A stretch of 64,000 nt of DNA from Tolypothrix bouteillei VB521301 (GCF_000760695.4 NZ_JHEG04000001.1:8035123-8099122); one strand, 5' to 3'; positions 15,466 through 24,685 are shown, counted from the first letter of the stretch. Numbers and translations: made by a program. Notes: generated by a model not told the origin, from the sequence alone.

Positions 15466-16872
15466 TTAAGTATCTTTATTGATGGGCAAGCAGACAGTAA
15501 AGCAGGTTCTTCCAGGTACGGACTCAACTATAATAGTTCCGTGATGTCGATTTTCCACAATTCTTCTAGCGGTTTCCAAACCCAAACCTGACCCTTTACC
15601 GACAGGCTTAGTCGTGAAAAATGGCTCAAAAATCCGAGATTGTATATCCGCGAGAATGCCCGAACCTGAGTCAATAACTTCAACGAGGACGCGATGTCCT
15701 TTAGATAAAGTTTTGATTTCTAAAATACCTTGACCGTTCATTGCATATAACGCATTATCGATAAGATTTGTCCAAACTTGGTTTAATTCACTGCCATAAG
15801 CTGAGATTTTGGGAAGGGATGGATCGTAAGAACGCTTTACCGCAATACCCTCTTTTAATTTGTGGGAGAATAACTGTAATGTATCTTCTATCCCTTCATG
15901 AATGTCGATGATTTGTTGTGCGCCTCGGTCAAGATAGGAGTAGGATTTCATTGCGGTTACCAATGTATCGATCCTTTCGGCTCCACGCAATCCGCTACGT
16001 ATCATAGATGTTACCTCAAATGATAGTGCCAGCCAGCGAATCCCCAAATCCCGGAGTTCCGTAGTTGTATTTCGCCAAGGTTGGGTCAGTTTCTCAAGAA
16101 TCTCTACCTTTATACCTGCTGATGCTAGAGGTGTTGCTAGTTTCCACGCCTGCTCAACTCCATAATTTTCCAACCATTCTAAAAGCTCATCTTCGCGATC
16201 GCTTAACGTAATGGGGTCAACCAAATCGTTAACAATAGAATCTACTCCAGCATCTCTCACGTCCAGCCATTGCTGAGTATGTTCGGGGTCTGCGCGTTGT
16301 TGTCCGTAAATCAAGTTCATCCGCTCTAGCTCTCGGACTGCGGGAATCATCCCATTGAGCGATCGCACCAGAGCGGCGGCTGGGTTGTTAATTTCATGAG
16401 CTAATCCTGCTGCTAGAGTTCCCAATGCAGCCATCTTTTCACGGGTGCGAATAAAAGACTCCAAACCCCGCATTCGCCGTTCAAAGGTGCGAAAAATAAC
16501 TCTTTCAAAATCACGGCATTCATGTAGCAGTGAGAGAAAGTCACCAGCTGCGAGTTTATATAGCTTGCAAGCTGTGATGGCTCGCATAGTTACTGCCATT
16601 GGTTCTTCCGTCAAAACTGGGACTTCTCCAAAAAAATTAGGAGCACTGTGTTGACCGATGGGCATTTCAACGCGATCGCTCATGCGAGTAATGCTCATTC
16701 TTCCCTTAGCCAAGATAAACACGCCTGTGGTACTGTCAGCATCACCTTCATGAATGAGGGGTTCTCCCTGATGCAAATCGATGGGTTCCACGCGATCGCA
16801 TACCCATTCCAATTGCTTTGGTGTAAGCTGTCGAAAGGCGTCTAGTTTCAGTAAATCATCAACGCACAGCAT
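15466..16872 (-). CDS. Sensor histidine kinase with N-terminal cyclic-nucleotide-binding domain
   Basis: In this 468-residue soluble kinase, residues 1-130 form a cNMP/Crp-type sensor domain (GEPLIHEGDADSTTGVFILA, FFGEVPVLTEEP). The HisKA-like segment is GTLAAGLAHEINNPAAAL with the phospho-acceptor His159. The C-terminal ATPase domain shows the N-box LNQVWTNLIDNALYAM, G1 EVIDSGSGI and G2 GSGLGLETARRIVE. No transmembrane segment, so the signal is intracellular. No response regulator gene is adjacent. It is transcribed divergently from the PrmA-like gene; the 134-base gap must hold both promoters. Confidence 0.92.
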   Translation of the reverse strand: MLCVDDLLKLDAFRQLTPKQLEWVCDRVEPIDLHQGEPLIHEGDADSTTGVFILAKGRMSITRMSDRVEMPIGQHSAPNFFGEVPVLTEEPMAVTMRAITACKLYKLAAGDFLSLLHECRDFERVIFRTFERRMRGLESFIRTREKMAALGTLAAGLAHEINNPAAALVRSLNGMIPAVRELERMNLIYGQQRADPEHTQQWLDVRDAGVDSIVNDLVDPITLSDREDELLEWLENYGVEQAWKLATPLASAGIKVEILEKLTQPWRNTTTELRDLGIRWLALSFEVTSMIRSGLRGAERIDTLVTAMKSYSYLDRGAQQIIDIHEGIEDTLQLFSHKLKEGIAVKRSYDPSLPKISAYGSELNQVWTNLIDNALYAMNGQGILEIKTLSKGHRVLVEVIDSGSGILADIQSRIFEPFFTTKPVGKGSGLGLETARRIVENRHHGTIIVESVPGRTCFTVCLPINKDT

Positions 16873-17006
16873 AACAAGCTATCTCCCCGTTCATCAAGAT
16901 GATTTGCTATCCAACACACTTAACTGCCGCTCGGTTTGCAACCTTAACAAAAGACTCCAGACCTCTTGTTATGATAAAGCATGAGTTAAAATAAAAGATA
17001 GAAAAT

Positions 17007-17966
17007 ATGTCATGGGTAGAATTAAGCCTCAATATCACACACGAGGCTGTTGATTGGGTTTGTACACTGCTAGCTGCAACCCACTACACAGATGAGATTT
17101 ATGTAACTCAATATACTCATTTAGATACAAACCTTCCAATCAATCCAGATGTCATACAACCCCAATGGGCGTTTACAATCCGTCTCTACCTAGCTAGCGA
17201 TACATACATAGAAGAAATTGCTGACTCTCTCTTATCCTTGCAACGAGCCAGACTGTGCAGCCCTCTTCAAGAAGCTCTTGTAGAGAAAAAACCTCAGTTG
17301 GGAGGAGTTAACTCTATAATTAACCGTATTGGACAGCGCTTTGTCGTCCTGACACCCGAAACCCCCTACACGCCCACATCTGACGAAATTGTCTTGCGAC
17401 TCAAAACCAATCTTGCCTTCGGCAGTGGTTTGCATCCGACAACCATTCTTAATCTGCGGCTCCTCGAACGCCACGTAGTCCCTAAGATGAACGTTCTCGA
17501 TGTTGGTTCTGGCTCCGGGATTTTGAGTATCGCCATGGCAAAACTTGGAGCATCTGTTTTGGCAGTAGATAACGATAGTATTGCCGTGCAATCCACTCAA
17601 GATGCTGTCAATCGCAATGAGGTAGAGCAACAAGTCACAGTTATGCGAGGAAGCCTCGGACGCGGTAGTGAATTGGGGCATTGGATGGGCATTGGTACTG
17701 TTGATAATGTGTCAACTATCCAGGAAACACAAACCTTTGACTTGATTACCGCAAATATCCTTGCACGGATACACATTACCCTTGCCCCAGATTACCGACA
17801 AGCTTTACGTCGGGATGCGATGCGATCGGGTCTGTTGATTGCGTCAGGTTTTGATACAGACTATGAGGATGCGGTAACTGCAACTTTTACAGAAGTTGGA
17901 TTTGAAGCGATCGATAAGGAACAATTGGATGAATGGGTTGCTATTGCTTACCAGCTCAAAGAATAG
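17007..17966 (+). CDS. prmA: PrmA-like methyltransferase (ribosomal protein L11 methyltransferase family)
   Basis: This 319-residue class I SAM-dependent methyltransferase has the PrmA signature LAFGSGLHPTT and the SAM-binding LDVGSGSGILSIAMAKLGA, followed by the acidic strand end AVDNDSIAVQ and the catalytic-type NIL in TANILARI. The N-terminal region (about 130 residues) corresponds to the L11-recognition part but is more divergent than usual. An unusual 20-residue Gly-rich stretch (GRGSELGHWMGIGTVDNV) sits between strands 5 and 6. It may be the housekeeping L11 trimethylase or a paralogue with another target; sequence alone does not decide. Confidence 0.8.
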   Translation: MSWVELSLNITHEAVDWVCTLLAATHYTDEIYVTQYTHLDTNLPINPDVIQPQWAFTIRLYLASDTYIEEIADSLLSLQRARLCSPLQEALVEKKPQLGGVNSIINRIGQRFVVLTPETPYTPTSDEIVLRLKTNLAFGSGLHPTTILNLRLLERHVVPKMNVLDVGSGSGILSIAMAKLGASVLAVDNDSIAVQSTQDAVNRNEVEQQVTVMRGSLGRGSELGHWMGIGTVDNVSTIQETQTFDLITANILARIHITLAPDYRQALRRDAMRSGLLIASGFDTDYEDAVTATFTEVGFEAIDKEQLDEWVAIAYQLKE

Positions 17967-18090
17967 TTGTGCTGCTCGATAAAGTCTACCCAAAGTACCT
18001 ATACGTAAATAAATACCCTCCCATGCTTGTACTGAAGTTGCGGACACGCATTATTTAGGACTTATAGTAAAAGCTTTACGATAATCAATA

Positions 18091-18389
18091 TTTACTAGGG
18101 CTGTTTTTACTGGTGGGTATGTCATTACTAGTGGTCCATCGCATAAATTCTCATAGGTAAGTGAACGCACTACCCACTCTCGTTTTATCTCGTTCCCAGG
18201 CTGAGCCTGGGAACGAGGTGGCAGCCTATCAAAATTAATGGGACAAACCAGTAGGTATGTTTTTACTAGGGCTGTTTTTGATGATTGTTCTTACTGGTGG
18301 GTATGTCATTTACTAGGGCTGTTTTGACCAAAGTACGTACCAGATTGTTCTCTACATTTACTAGGGCTATTTTTCATACCCACCAGTAA
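18091..18389. repeat. Cluster of TTTACTAGGGCTGTTTTT repeats with paired inverted motifs
   Basis: Within 300 bases the 18-mer TTTACTAGGGCTGTTTTT occurs four times (18091, 18262, 18309 truncated, 18357 with one change). A second motif, TTACTGGTGGGTATGTCAT, follows two copies (18107-18125, 18291-18309), and its core appears inverted after the last (CATACCCACCAGTAA, 18375-18389). No coding sequence is present. The arrangement can fold into long alternative stems and looks like nested insertions of one small mobile repeat. Confidence 0.7.
18189..18217. repeat. Perfect 13-bp palindrome, part of a dispersed repeat
   Basis: CTCGTTCCCAGGC-TGA-GCCTGGGAACGAG is a perfect hairpin. The right arm plus the next 24 bases (18205-18240) recur at 55393-55428 with 31 of 36 bases identical, so it belongs to a dispersed element. 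Confidence 0.65.
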
Positions 18390-18445
18390 TGATTGACAAA
18401 CATATGATAAAAAGCTCAAACAAATTGAATATAAGATTCTTTTAG

Positions 18446-18485
18446 GTTCGCAGTTGGGCTTTAGTGCTAAAGCCCAACTGCGAAC
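18446..18485. terminator. Perfect 19-bp hairpin downstream of convergent genes
   Basis: GTTCGCAGTTGGGCTTTAG and its exact complement CTAAAGCCCAACTGCGAAC are separated by two bases. It lies between the PrmA-like gene (plus) and the CHAT fusion gene (minus), so it could end transcripts from both. It looks like a repetitive extragenic palindrome rather than a gene-specific structure. Confidence 0.5.
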
Positions 18486-18528
18486 ATTTTCTCCAAGCCT
18501 GACAGTTTTCATATTGATAACGCTAGTT

Positions 18529-18620
18529 ATACCAATTTTCTATGAAGATGCTACAATTAGCCTGCCGTCCACCCTTCTAGGGTGAGGGCAATAATGTGCA
18601 ACTTCACATAGAATTGGTAT
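18529..18620. repeat. Small palindromic element (MITE-like)
   Basis: ATACCAATTTTCTATGAAG at the left and CTTCACATAGAATTGGTAT at the right form an imperfect inverted repeat around about 55 bases. The interior contains TTCTAGGGTGAGGGCA (18575-18590), matching 14 of 16 bases of the element at 15333-15462. It lies 10 bases from the stop of the CHAT fusion gene. Confidence 0.6.
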
Positions 18621-18630
18621 TCGTTAAAAA

Positions 18631-20562
18631 TTAATATTTTGATTTCATGTATTCAACTCCCGGAGCCACAACTTTTTGCCAAGCTTTCCCAATTAATTCC
18701 TGATAATCATCATTTTCCTGACACAAAGGATCGAATTCAAGGACTGTATCAATCAAAGCATTGACAAAGTCTGTATATAAATTTTTGGGAATATCATGCT
18801 TGGTATGACTGTGCATTTCAGCAATACGGCTGAGAACATTGGGTTCTTCTTGCTCGTTTTCCTGGGGAAATCGCTCATTGTGTTCGTAATATGCAAATAA
18901 TAAAACAATAGCTTCTTTTAGCTGCTGATGTTGGTGATTCCAACGCCCTTCAGCCTCAAGAGAAAGAAACTTTTGTGCAGCATGAGGACAAAATTGTGTC
19001 AAAAATTTATGATAGAAAGTTTTGAAAAACTTTTTATCAAAATCTGCATCACTCGTACACCTTGCATAACTTTCCTTTGCTGTGTTCAAATAAAAACTAA
19101 CACCACGAATAATTTTTAACGCATCCTCAAGTGTTTCATAACGATTTGCTGGATCGCGTGATGTCATCTTAAGAATGGCTTTTTCAAAGATAGTAGGACA
19201 TCCATGGCATTTGTCTGTTATTGAGATGAGAGACTTAAATGCTTTATCACCATTTTTCTTTAAGTCTTTAATATCCTTTATGGTAGGTGGTAATTGACCT
19301 GTGAGAAGTTCATATGCTAAAAGACCGAGACTGTACTGATCGGATTGATCGGGTGTAGAAGAATCGATTGATACTTTACTAAAATTTTCAGGAAGTAAGT
19401 ACGCTAAATCTTCTAAAATGGCTTGCTTTCCATAAGTTTTTGACTTCCGCTCGAGTTCTTCTAAAATTCGATTGGGAGAAAAATCTTTACACAAGTCTAA
19501 GGGCGAAATAAAAGGCTCATATTCATTCTCCTTACAAAGAAGCATAATTGTTGATGGCTTGATATTTCCATAAATATTTTTTAGTTCTCTGGCTCGAACA
19601 AGTGTATCTCCAATCTTTAATATGAGTTTGCTGACTACAGTAAATGGTAGTTTACCTTTATCTGTTAACGTTTGTCGGATGGTTTCCCCATCAATAAATT
19701 GCAGAATACAGTAATGAGGTTGTGTTTCTAAATACGCATCATAAATAGTAATAAAGTTTGCTTCATTGGAAATATTAACTGCCTTTCTAAGGCTTGCATC
19801 AAAATCTACTTGTAAATCTTCACGTGCTAAGACTTTGATAGCTACATTCCGTTCCAACGTGCGATCGTATGCTTTATATACTGGAGCAACACTACTTTGA
19901 ATAATTTTTCCTAATATTTGATATCTGGGCTCTACAAGTTTGTTAAATTCAATTAATGATAAATCCTCTGAGGTATCTTTGTTGATTGCTGAAGAATTAA
20001 TTTTCAATACTGGAGCTTCGTTTTCTCCTAAATGAATGAGTCGATTGCGGGCTAAATTAAAGGCAAATTTTATACTTTCTCCACTTCCGATAGCATCATA
20101 AAATGTGACAGCAAAATCAATAGCCGCTCTATCTCCAACAGACTCATGCATACCAATCACATAATTAACGTATTGGCTAATAGCATTAGCTTGTACTTCT
20201 GAGTAACAAGCATTTAATACCACACACTCTACACCCTTAGTAGCAAATTCCTTAAACAAACCAGCAAGCTCATCTGCTGGTAAAAAAGCTGGTTGTCCCG
20301 TGTCATTTTCTAACACGATCCCATCTTCCCCAGATCCATGTCCGCTAAAGTGAACGATTTGGGGTTGATAATCTAGAATCGCTCGATAAAAATCATCAAT
20401 CCTTACAGCCAACTCCATTTCTAGTTTAAACTGCTCGCGCTTCTTTGCACGCCTCAATGCCTCGCCAATTTCCCTGACTTCTTCACTGCCTTCTAACCGA
20501 GTTGTACCTTTTGGATTGGCAGATAGTATTAAAATTGTTTTAATAGATACGTTGTTGCTCAT
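18631..20562 (-). CDS. CHAT protease-pseudokinase-globin fusion protein
   Basis: A 643-residue protein with three modules. Residues 1-190 are a caspase-like CHAT domain with the dyad His75 (HFSGHG) and Cys119 (VLNACYS). Residues 205-490 have a Ser/Thr-kinase fold (VAIKVL lysine 243; SDQYSLGLLAYELLTG; DPANRYETLEDAL), but the Gly loop is lost, HRDLKPxN is YGNIKPST (Asn333 for the catalytic Asp) and DFG is absent, so it is a pseudokinase. The C-terminal 140 residues look globin-like: FYHKFLTQF, a QQLKEAIVLLFAYYE helix, a probable heme-proximal His in IAEMHSHTKH, and AWQKVVAPGVEYMK. The order suggests a sensed ligand or gas relayed through the pseudokinase to a protease, as in bacterial cell-death systems. 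That mechanism is inference. No substrate gene is adjacent; flanking spacers are repeat-rich. Confidence 0.85.
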   Translation of the reverse strand: MSNNVSIKTILILSANPKGTTRLEGSEEVREIGEALRRAKKREQFKLEMELAVRIDDFYRAILDYQPQIVHFSGHGSGEDGIVLENDTGQPAFLPADELAGLFKEFATKGVECVVLNACYSEVQANAISQYVNYVIGMHESVGDRAAIDFAVTFYDAIGSGESIKFAFNLARNRLIHLGENEAPVLKINSSAINKDTSEDLSLIEFNKLVEPRYQILGKIIQSSVAPVYKAYDRTLERNVAIKVLAREDLQVDFDASLRKAVNISNEANFITIYDAYLETQPHYCILQFIDGETIRQTLTDKGKLPFTVVSKLILKIGDTLVRARELKNIYGNIKPSTIMLLCKENEYEPFISPLDLCKDFSPNRILEELERKSKTYGKQAILEDLAYLLPENFSKVSIDSSTPDQSDQYSLGLLAYELLTGQLPPTIKDIKDLKKNGDKAFKSLISITDKCHGCPTIFEKAILKMTSRDPANRYETLEDALKIIRGVSFYLNTAKESYARCTSDADFDKKFFKTFYHKFLTQFCPHAAQKFLSLEAEGRWNHQHQQLKEAIVLLFAYYEHNERFPQENEQEEPNVLSRIAEMHSHTKHDIPKNLYTDFVNALIDTVLEFDPLCQENDDYQELIGKAWQKVVAPGVEYMKSKY

Positions 20563-20726
20563 AAGACAGCCGAGTTAAAAGTATTTTTAGTAAAAACTTT
20601 ATTTAATCTTAAACAATCACTACAAGTACTGACGGTATTTTTTCGGTTATGTTGCAAAAATCTACTACAAGCAAAAACCGAGATTATATTGCTAAGACTG
20701 TAGGGATGATTGGTATGAAGCAATAA

Positions 20727-20912
20727 ACATCCCTGGTGAAAATTAAACCAAATCATTTTCTGGTTTGGGACTTGCTAGGCTATACGTACAGCAACAATTT
20801 TGGCAATTACAATCGAGCGATCGCAGCTTACGAACAAGCAATCAAACTCAAACCAGATTATTTATTAGCCATAGTTGAGGAAGATAACACTTTTTATGAT
20901 TTGCAACGTTAG
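20727..20912 (+). pseudogene. Fragment of a TPR-repeat gene
   Basis: An open stretch ending at TAG 20910-20912 encodes one TPR unit: WDLLGYTYSNNFGNYNRAIA followed by AYEQAIKLKPDYLLA. The pattern (W..LG..Y...G.Y..AI..Y..AI.L.P) is diagnostic. No start codon, neighbouring units or ribosome-binding site exist, so this is a remnant of a larger TPR protein. It has HIP1 sequence in frame. Confidence 0.6.
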
Positions 20913-21047
20913 GAATATTAGGAATAGCACTTAATAGTTGAAAGCAAGCAGCCACAGTCCGTCCTCTAATCAGTGACAAGTGGTCTTCTACATCAATTTT
21001 AAGGGGCTCCAGAAATTTTGTACCACCTCGTTCCCAGATAGCGACGT

Positions 21048-21803
21048 TCAGAAATTCGCTCTGGTTCTGTGCAACCAATTCCAGGAATTGCTTGGTAAAT
21101 TCAAAAGTTCATCACGAGTGTAAACGACCGTGTAACCCTTACTTTTTGCCAGTTCTATCAAATTCAATCCATCAGTACGTTGGGCTTGTTCTGCAGTTGT
21201 GTGTCTTCCTACAGTTCCTTTGGGAAGATACCATGCTTCGCCACCTCCCAAAATCACATCTGCACCTGACTCAACAATTTGTTTGGTAATTTCATCAAAA
21301 TTACGGCGGCTTGCTGATTTGGCTAAAAATGCACCTGTTCCAGGTTCGGGAATAATACCGGAGTTAACGATCGCAGTTGCTTTTCCTGCGGCTATAGCTT
21401 CCTGCATAATAGTCTTAGGTTTACCGGAAGCTGCTACCACTGGTTTACCCGCTTCATCTAAGCCATAGGAGTCTGCATTCACCTTCACTCCTGTTGCATG
21501 AGTAACTGCACCTGCATTGGAAGTTGCTGTCAGTTGGTTTTTCATGTGTCCGAGGTATACAGCGAGATTGGACATCTTATCCCAATTCAGTCTCCCATCA
21601 GGACCGTAGTGAAGCATTCGGGCTGCACCCCAATGAGATGCACTCGTACCATCAGGATGAATGAATATGACATTACCCTGACGCGAACCAGTCTTGGCTG
21701 TAGGTATTGCAGCACAACCCACCATAACTATCAGAGTCACGAGCGCTAAATCAACAACAAATTTTCTGTTAATTTTTTGTACCGCTTTGAAATTTAATTG
21801 CAT
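21048..21803 (-). pseudogene. Alkaline phosphatase, truncated after about 240 residues
   Basis: The N-terminal half of a PhoA-superfamily alkaline phosphatase is intact. It has a lipoprotein leader (LALVTLIVMVGCA), the metal-binding Asp in IFIHPDGTSASHWGA, the nucleophile region ATSNAGAVTHATG, and SGIIPEPGTGAFLAKSA. After LLNLPSN the sequence departs into a short unrelated tail and stops. The C-terminal half with the remaining zinc-binding Asp and His residues is missing, so the product is almost certainly inactive. The adjacent 20880-21047 region does not contain the lost part. A deletion or insertion event probably removed it. Confidence 0.8.
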
Positions 21804-21988
21804 ATACTTTAATTTAAGTCAATAACCTAAAGTTATAGATGCCAATTCCATAATTATGTCCTATTAGCGTGCTTTTACGGCACAAGGTTAGCTGCAAAGT
21901 GAATTTTCAGTATAAATTCTGAAGCCAAATATCCGTAATACTTGCTACCCTGAATGCGAAGCATGGTGTGTTTTTGACAATAGACTGA

Positions 21989-24685
21989 ATGTTAGAACTT
22001 TCAAAAATTTTTTTTGCTTATACTGAATTTATTCCACACGGTCATTGCTATCTCTGGAAGCCAGAGTTAGTGGAACTGCATCTTTTATCGGACTGCTTAA
22101 TTGCACTTGCTTATTATTCAATTCCCATCACCCTAGTGTATTTTGTCCGCAAGCGTCAGGACTTACCGTTCAATCAGGTATTTCTGCTATTTGGAACATT
22201 TATTATTGCTTGTGGCACAAGCCATATTATGGAGGTGTGGACGCTCTGGTATCCCACCTACTGGTTAAGTGGTTGTGTCAAGGCTATTACTGCTATTGCA
22301 TCACTTTATACAGCTATTGAAATTATCCCGATGGTGCCCAAGGCACTTGCTCTTCCGAGCCCCGCACAATTAGAAGCAGCAAACCGCGAACTAGAGCGTG
22401 AAATTGGCGAACGCAAACAAATAGAAGAGGCGTTAAAAGAAAGTCAAACAAAATATAAAACCCTGTTTGAAATCTTTCCTATTGGTATCTCTATTACCGA
22501 TGAAGTAGGACAAGTGGTAGAAGTCAATCCAGCTTCTGAGAAAATTTTAGGCATATCTAGCTCCGAACATACAGCACGTAAATATGATGCGTCTGAGTGG
22601 GTTTGCATTCGTCTCAATAAAACCCCCATGCCACCCCAAGAGTTTGCCAGTGTGAGAGCGCTTACAGAAAAGCGAGTTGTGGAAAATGTAGAGATGGGAA
22701 TCGTCAAACCAAATGGTGAGACTACTTGGATTAGCGTTACGGCTTCACCGATTCCCCTTCCCGGCTATGGTGTGGCAATTGCTTATGTTGATATTACTAA
22801 GCGTCAGCTTGCAAAAGAAGCCCTGCGGCAGAGCGAATCAACACTGCGTAGCTTTTTCAACAGTAGCTCAATGATGATGGGTATTGTTGAACTGTATGAT
22901 AATGATATCTTGCATCTTTCTGATAATTTAGAATCAGCCAAGTTCTTCGGTAGAACTCCCGAAGAAATGCAAAATCGGTTCAGCAGTGACATGGGCTCGT
23001 CCCAAGCAACCCGACAACTGTGGATGAACCATTACCAAAAGGCAAACGATCTTCAAGCACCCGTGCGATTTGAATATATTCAAGAGACTCCTACGGGTTC
23101 TAAATGGTTCTCTGTTAGCGTTTGCCCGATCGCAATTGGTCCTAACGGTCGTCCGAGATTTTCTTATATAGTCGAGGATATTAGCGATCGCAAACAAAGC
23201 GAAGCCGTCCTACAGCAAGCACTCTCCGAAGCTGAAACGGCATCAATTGCCAAAAGTCGGTTCTTATCCAACATGAGCCACGAACTGAGAACACCACTCA
23301 ACGCTATTCTCGGTTTTAGCCAGTTGATGGCTCGCAGTCATTCGCTTTGCCCCAAGGACAAAGAACAACTACAAATTATCAATCGCAGTGGCGAACATTT
23401 GCTAAATCTCATTAACGACATTTTGTCAATGTCTAAAATTGAAGCAGGTCAAATCACTCTTAATGAAAATAGCTTTGACTTGTTTGAGCTACTGAACGAC
23501 ATTCAAAAGATGCTCCAGTTTAAAGCTAGTGTCAAAAATTTAAATTTTATCTTTGAACGATCGGCAGACATTCCCCAATACGTGCGAACTGATGAAAGTA
23601 AGTTGCGCCAAGTCTTAATTAACTTATTAGAAAACGCCATTAAATTTACTAACAAAGGCGGTGTGATTTTGCGAGTGAGTTCGGAAACAGGAGACTTGCA
23701 ATTGAAAACTAAGAGTTTCTTATCTCCAATCGCTAATCCCCAATACCAAATCAAGTTTGCAGTCGAAGATACTGGACCTGGAATGGAACAACAGGAAATA
23801 GCTACTTTGTTTGAGCCCTTTTTCCAAACAGAAACAGGTCGTCAATCAATGCAAGGAACGGGTTTGGGTTTAGCTATTAGCCGAGAATATGTGCGTTTGA
23901 TGGGAGGAAACATCACCGTTAACAGCCAAGTAGGTAAGGGAACAAGTTTTATATTTGATGTAGTAGTTAGCAAAACGACTATCGACGATAATAAAATTTC
24001 ATCTACCAGCAAGCGAGTTATTGGGCTTCAACCCAACCAACCAACCTATCGCATTTTAGTTGTGGATGATATAGATGAGAGCCGCCTGCTACTCGTTAAA
24101 TTGCTAGAACCGTTGGGATTTCAAGTGTATCAAGCAGTTAACGGTTCTGACGCACTGGCTTTGTGGTCAACGTGGGAACCGCATCTTATTTGGATGGATA
24201 TGCGAATGCCAGTGATGAATGGTTATGAGGTTACCAGACAAATTAAAGCAACAAACAAAGGTCCGTCTACCGTTATTATTGCCTTAACTGCTAGTGCATT
24301 TGAAGAAGAGCGATCGCAAATTTTGTCTGCGGGCTGTGATGACTTCGTGCGTAAACCTTTTCAAGAAGCAGTATTGTTTGACATCATGGCTCGGCACTTG
24401 GGAGTGCGTTATATCTATGAAGAAGAGAATCATCTCGTCTCACCACAACCTGCAGCCACATTTAAGCAACTGACTGCTGAAGATCTAAGTGTTATGCCTC
24501 CTGAATGGATAGAACAGCTACACCATGCAGTGTTGTGCGCTAATGACGAGATAATATTAGACTTAATCGAGCAAATTCCAGAGAAGGAATCTTCTTTAGC
24601 TCAAGTTCTCACGGATTTGGTCAATAATTTTCGTCTAGATATGCTCTTGGAACTATCTCAGCAGTTTGTTAATACGCAATTATGA
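21989..24685 (+). CDS. Ethylene-receptor-type hybrid histidine kinase
   Basis: This 898-residue membrane sensor starts with three transmembrane helices of ETR1 type (SDCLIALAYYSIPITLVYFV; LLFGTFIIACGTSHIMEVW; GCVKAITAIASLYTAIEIIP). Cys75 and His79 in ACGTSH occupy the positions of ETR1 Cys65/His69, which bind copper and ethylene. Two PAS domains follow (about 145-280 and 280-405), then HisKA with His431 (MSHELRTPLNAILGFSQLM), HATPase (LLENAIKF, EDTGPGM, GTGLGLAIS) and a receiver domain with phospho-acceptor Asp737 (WMDMRMPVMNGYE). The last 80 residues resemble no clear domain. Ethylene sensing is inference from residue conservation. No output gene is adjacent. Confidence 0.93.
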   Translation: MLELSKIFFAYTEFIPHGHCYLWKPELVELHLLSDCLIALAYYSIPITLVYFVRKRQDLPFNQVFLLFGTFIIACGTSHIMEVWTLWYPTYWLSGCVKAITAIASLYTAIEIIPMVPKALALPSPAQLEAANRELEREIGERKQIEEALKESQTKYKTLFEIFPIGISITDEVGQVVEVNPASEKILGISSSEHTARKYDASEWVCIRLNKTPMPPQEFASVRALTEKRVVENVEMGIVKPNGETTWISVTASPIPLPGYGVAIAYVDITKRQLAKEALRQSESTLRSFFNSSSMMMGIVELYDNDILHLSDNLESAKFFGRTPEEMQNRFSSDMGSSQATRQLWMNHYQKANDLQAPVRFEYIQETPTGSKWFSVSVCPIAIGPNGRPRFSYIVEDISDRKQSEAVLQQALSEAETASIAKSRFLSNMSHELRTPLNAILGFSQLMARSHSLCPKDKEQLQIINRSGEHLLNLINDILSMSKIEAGQITLNENSFDLFELLNDIQKMLQFKASVKNLNFIFERSADIPQYVRTDESKLRQVLINLLENAIKFTNKGGVILRVSSETGDLQLKTKSFLSPIANPQYQIKFAVEDTGPGMEQQEIATLFEPFFQTETGRQSMQGTGLGLAISREYVRLMGGNITVNSQVGKGTSFIFDVVVSKTTIDDNKISSTSKRVIGLQPNQPTYRILVVDDIDESRLLLVKLLEPLGFQVYQAVNGSDALALWSTWEPHLIWMDMRMPVMNGYEVTRQIKATNKGPSTVIIALTASAFEEERSQILSAGCDDFVRKPFQEAVLFDIMARHLGVRYIYEEENHLVSPQPAATFKQLTAEDLSVMPPEWIEQLHHAVLCANDEIILDLIEQIPEKESSLAQVLTDLVNNFRLDMLLELSQQFVNTQL

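Noticed and set aside
18091..18389. Repeat cluster considered as a CRISPR array
   Set aside because: Spacing is irregular (171, 47, 48 bases), repeats are only 18 bases and degenerate, copies include an inverted partner motif, and no cas genes are near.
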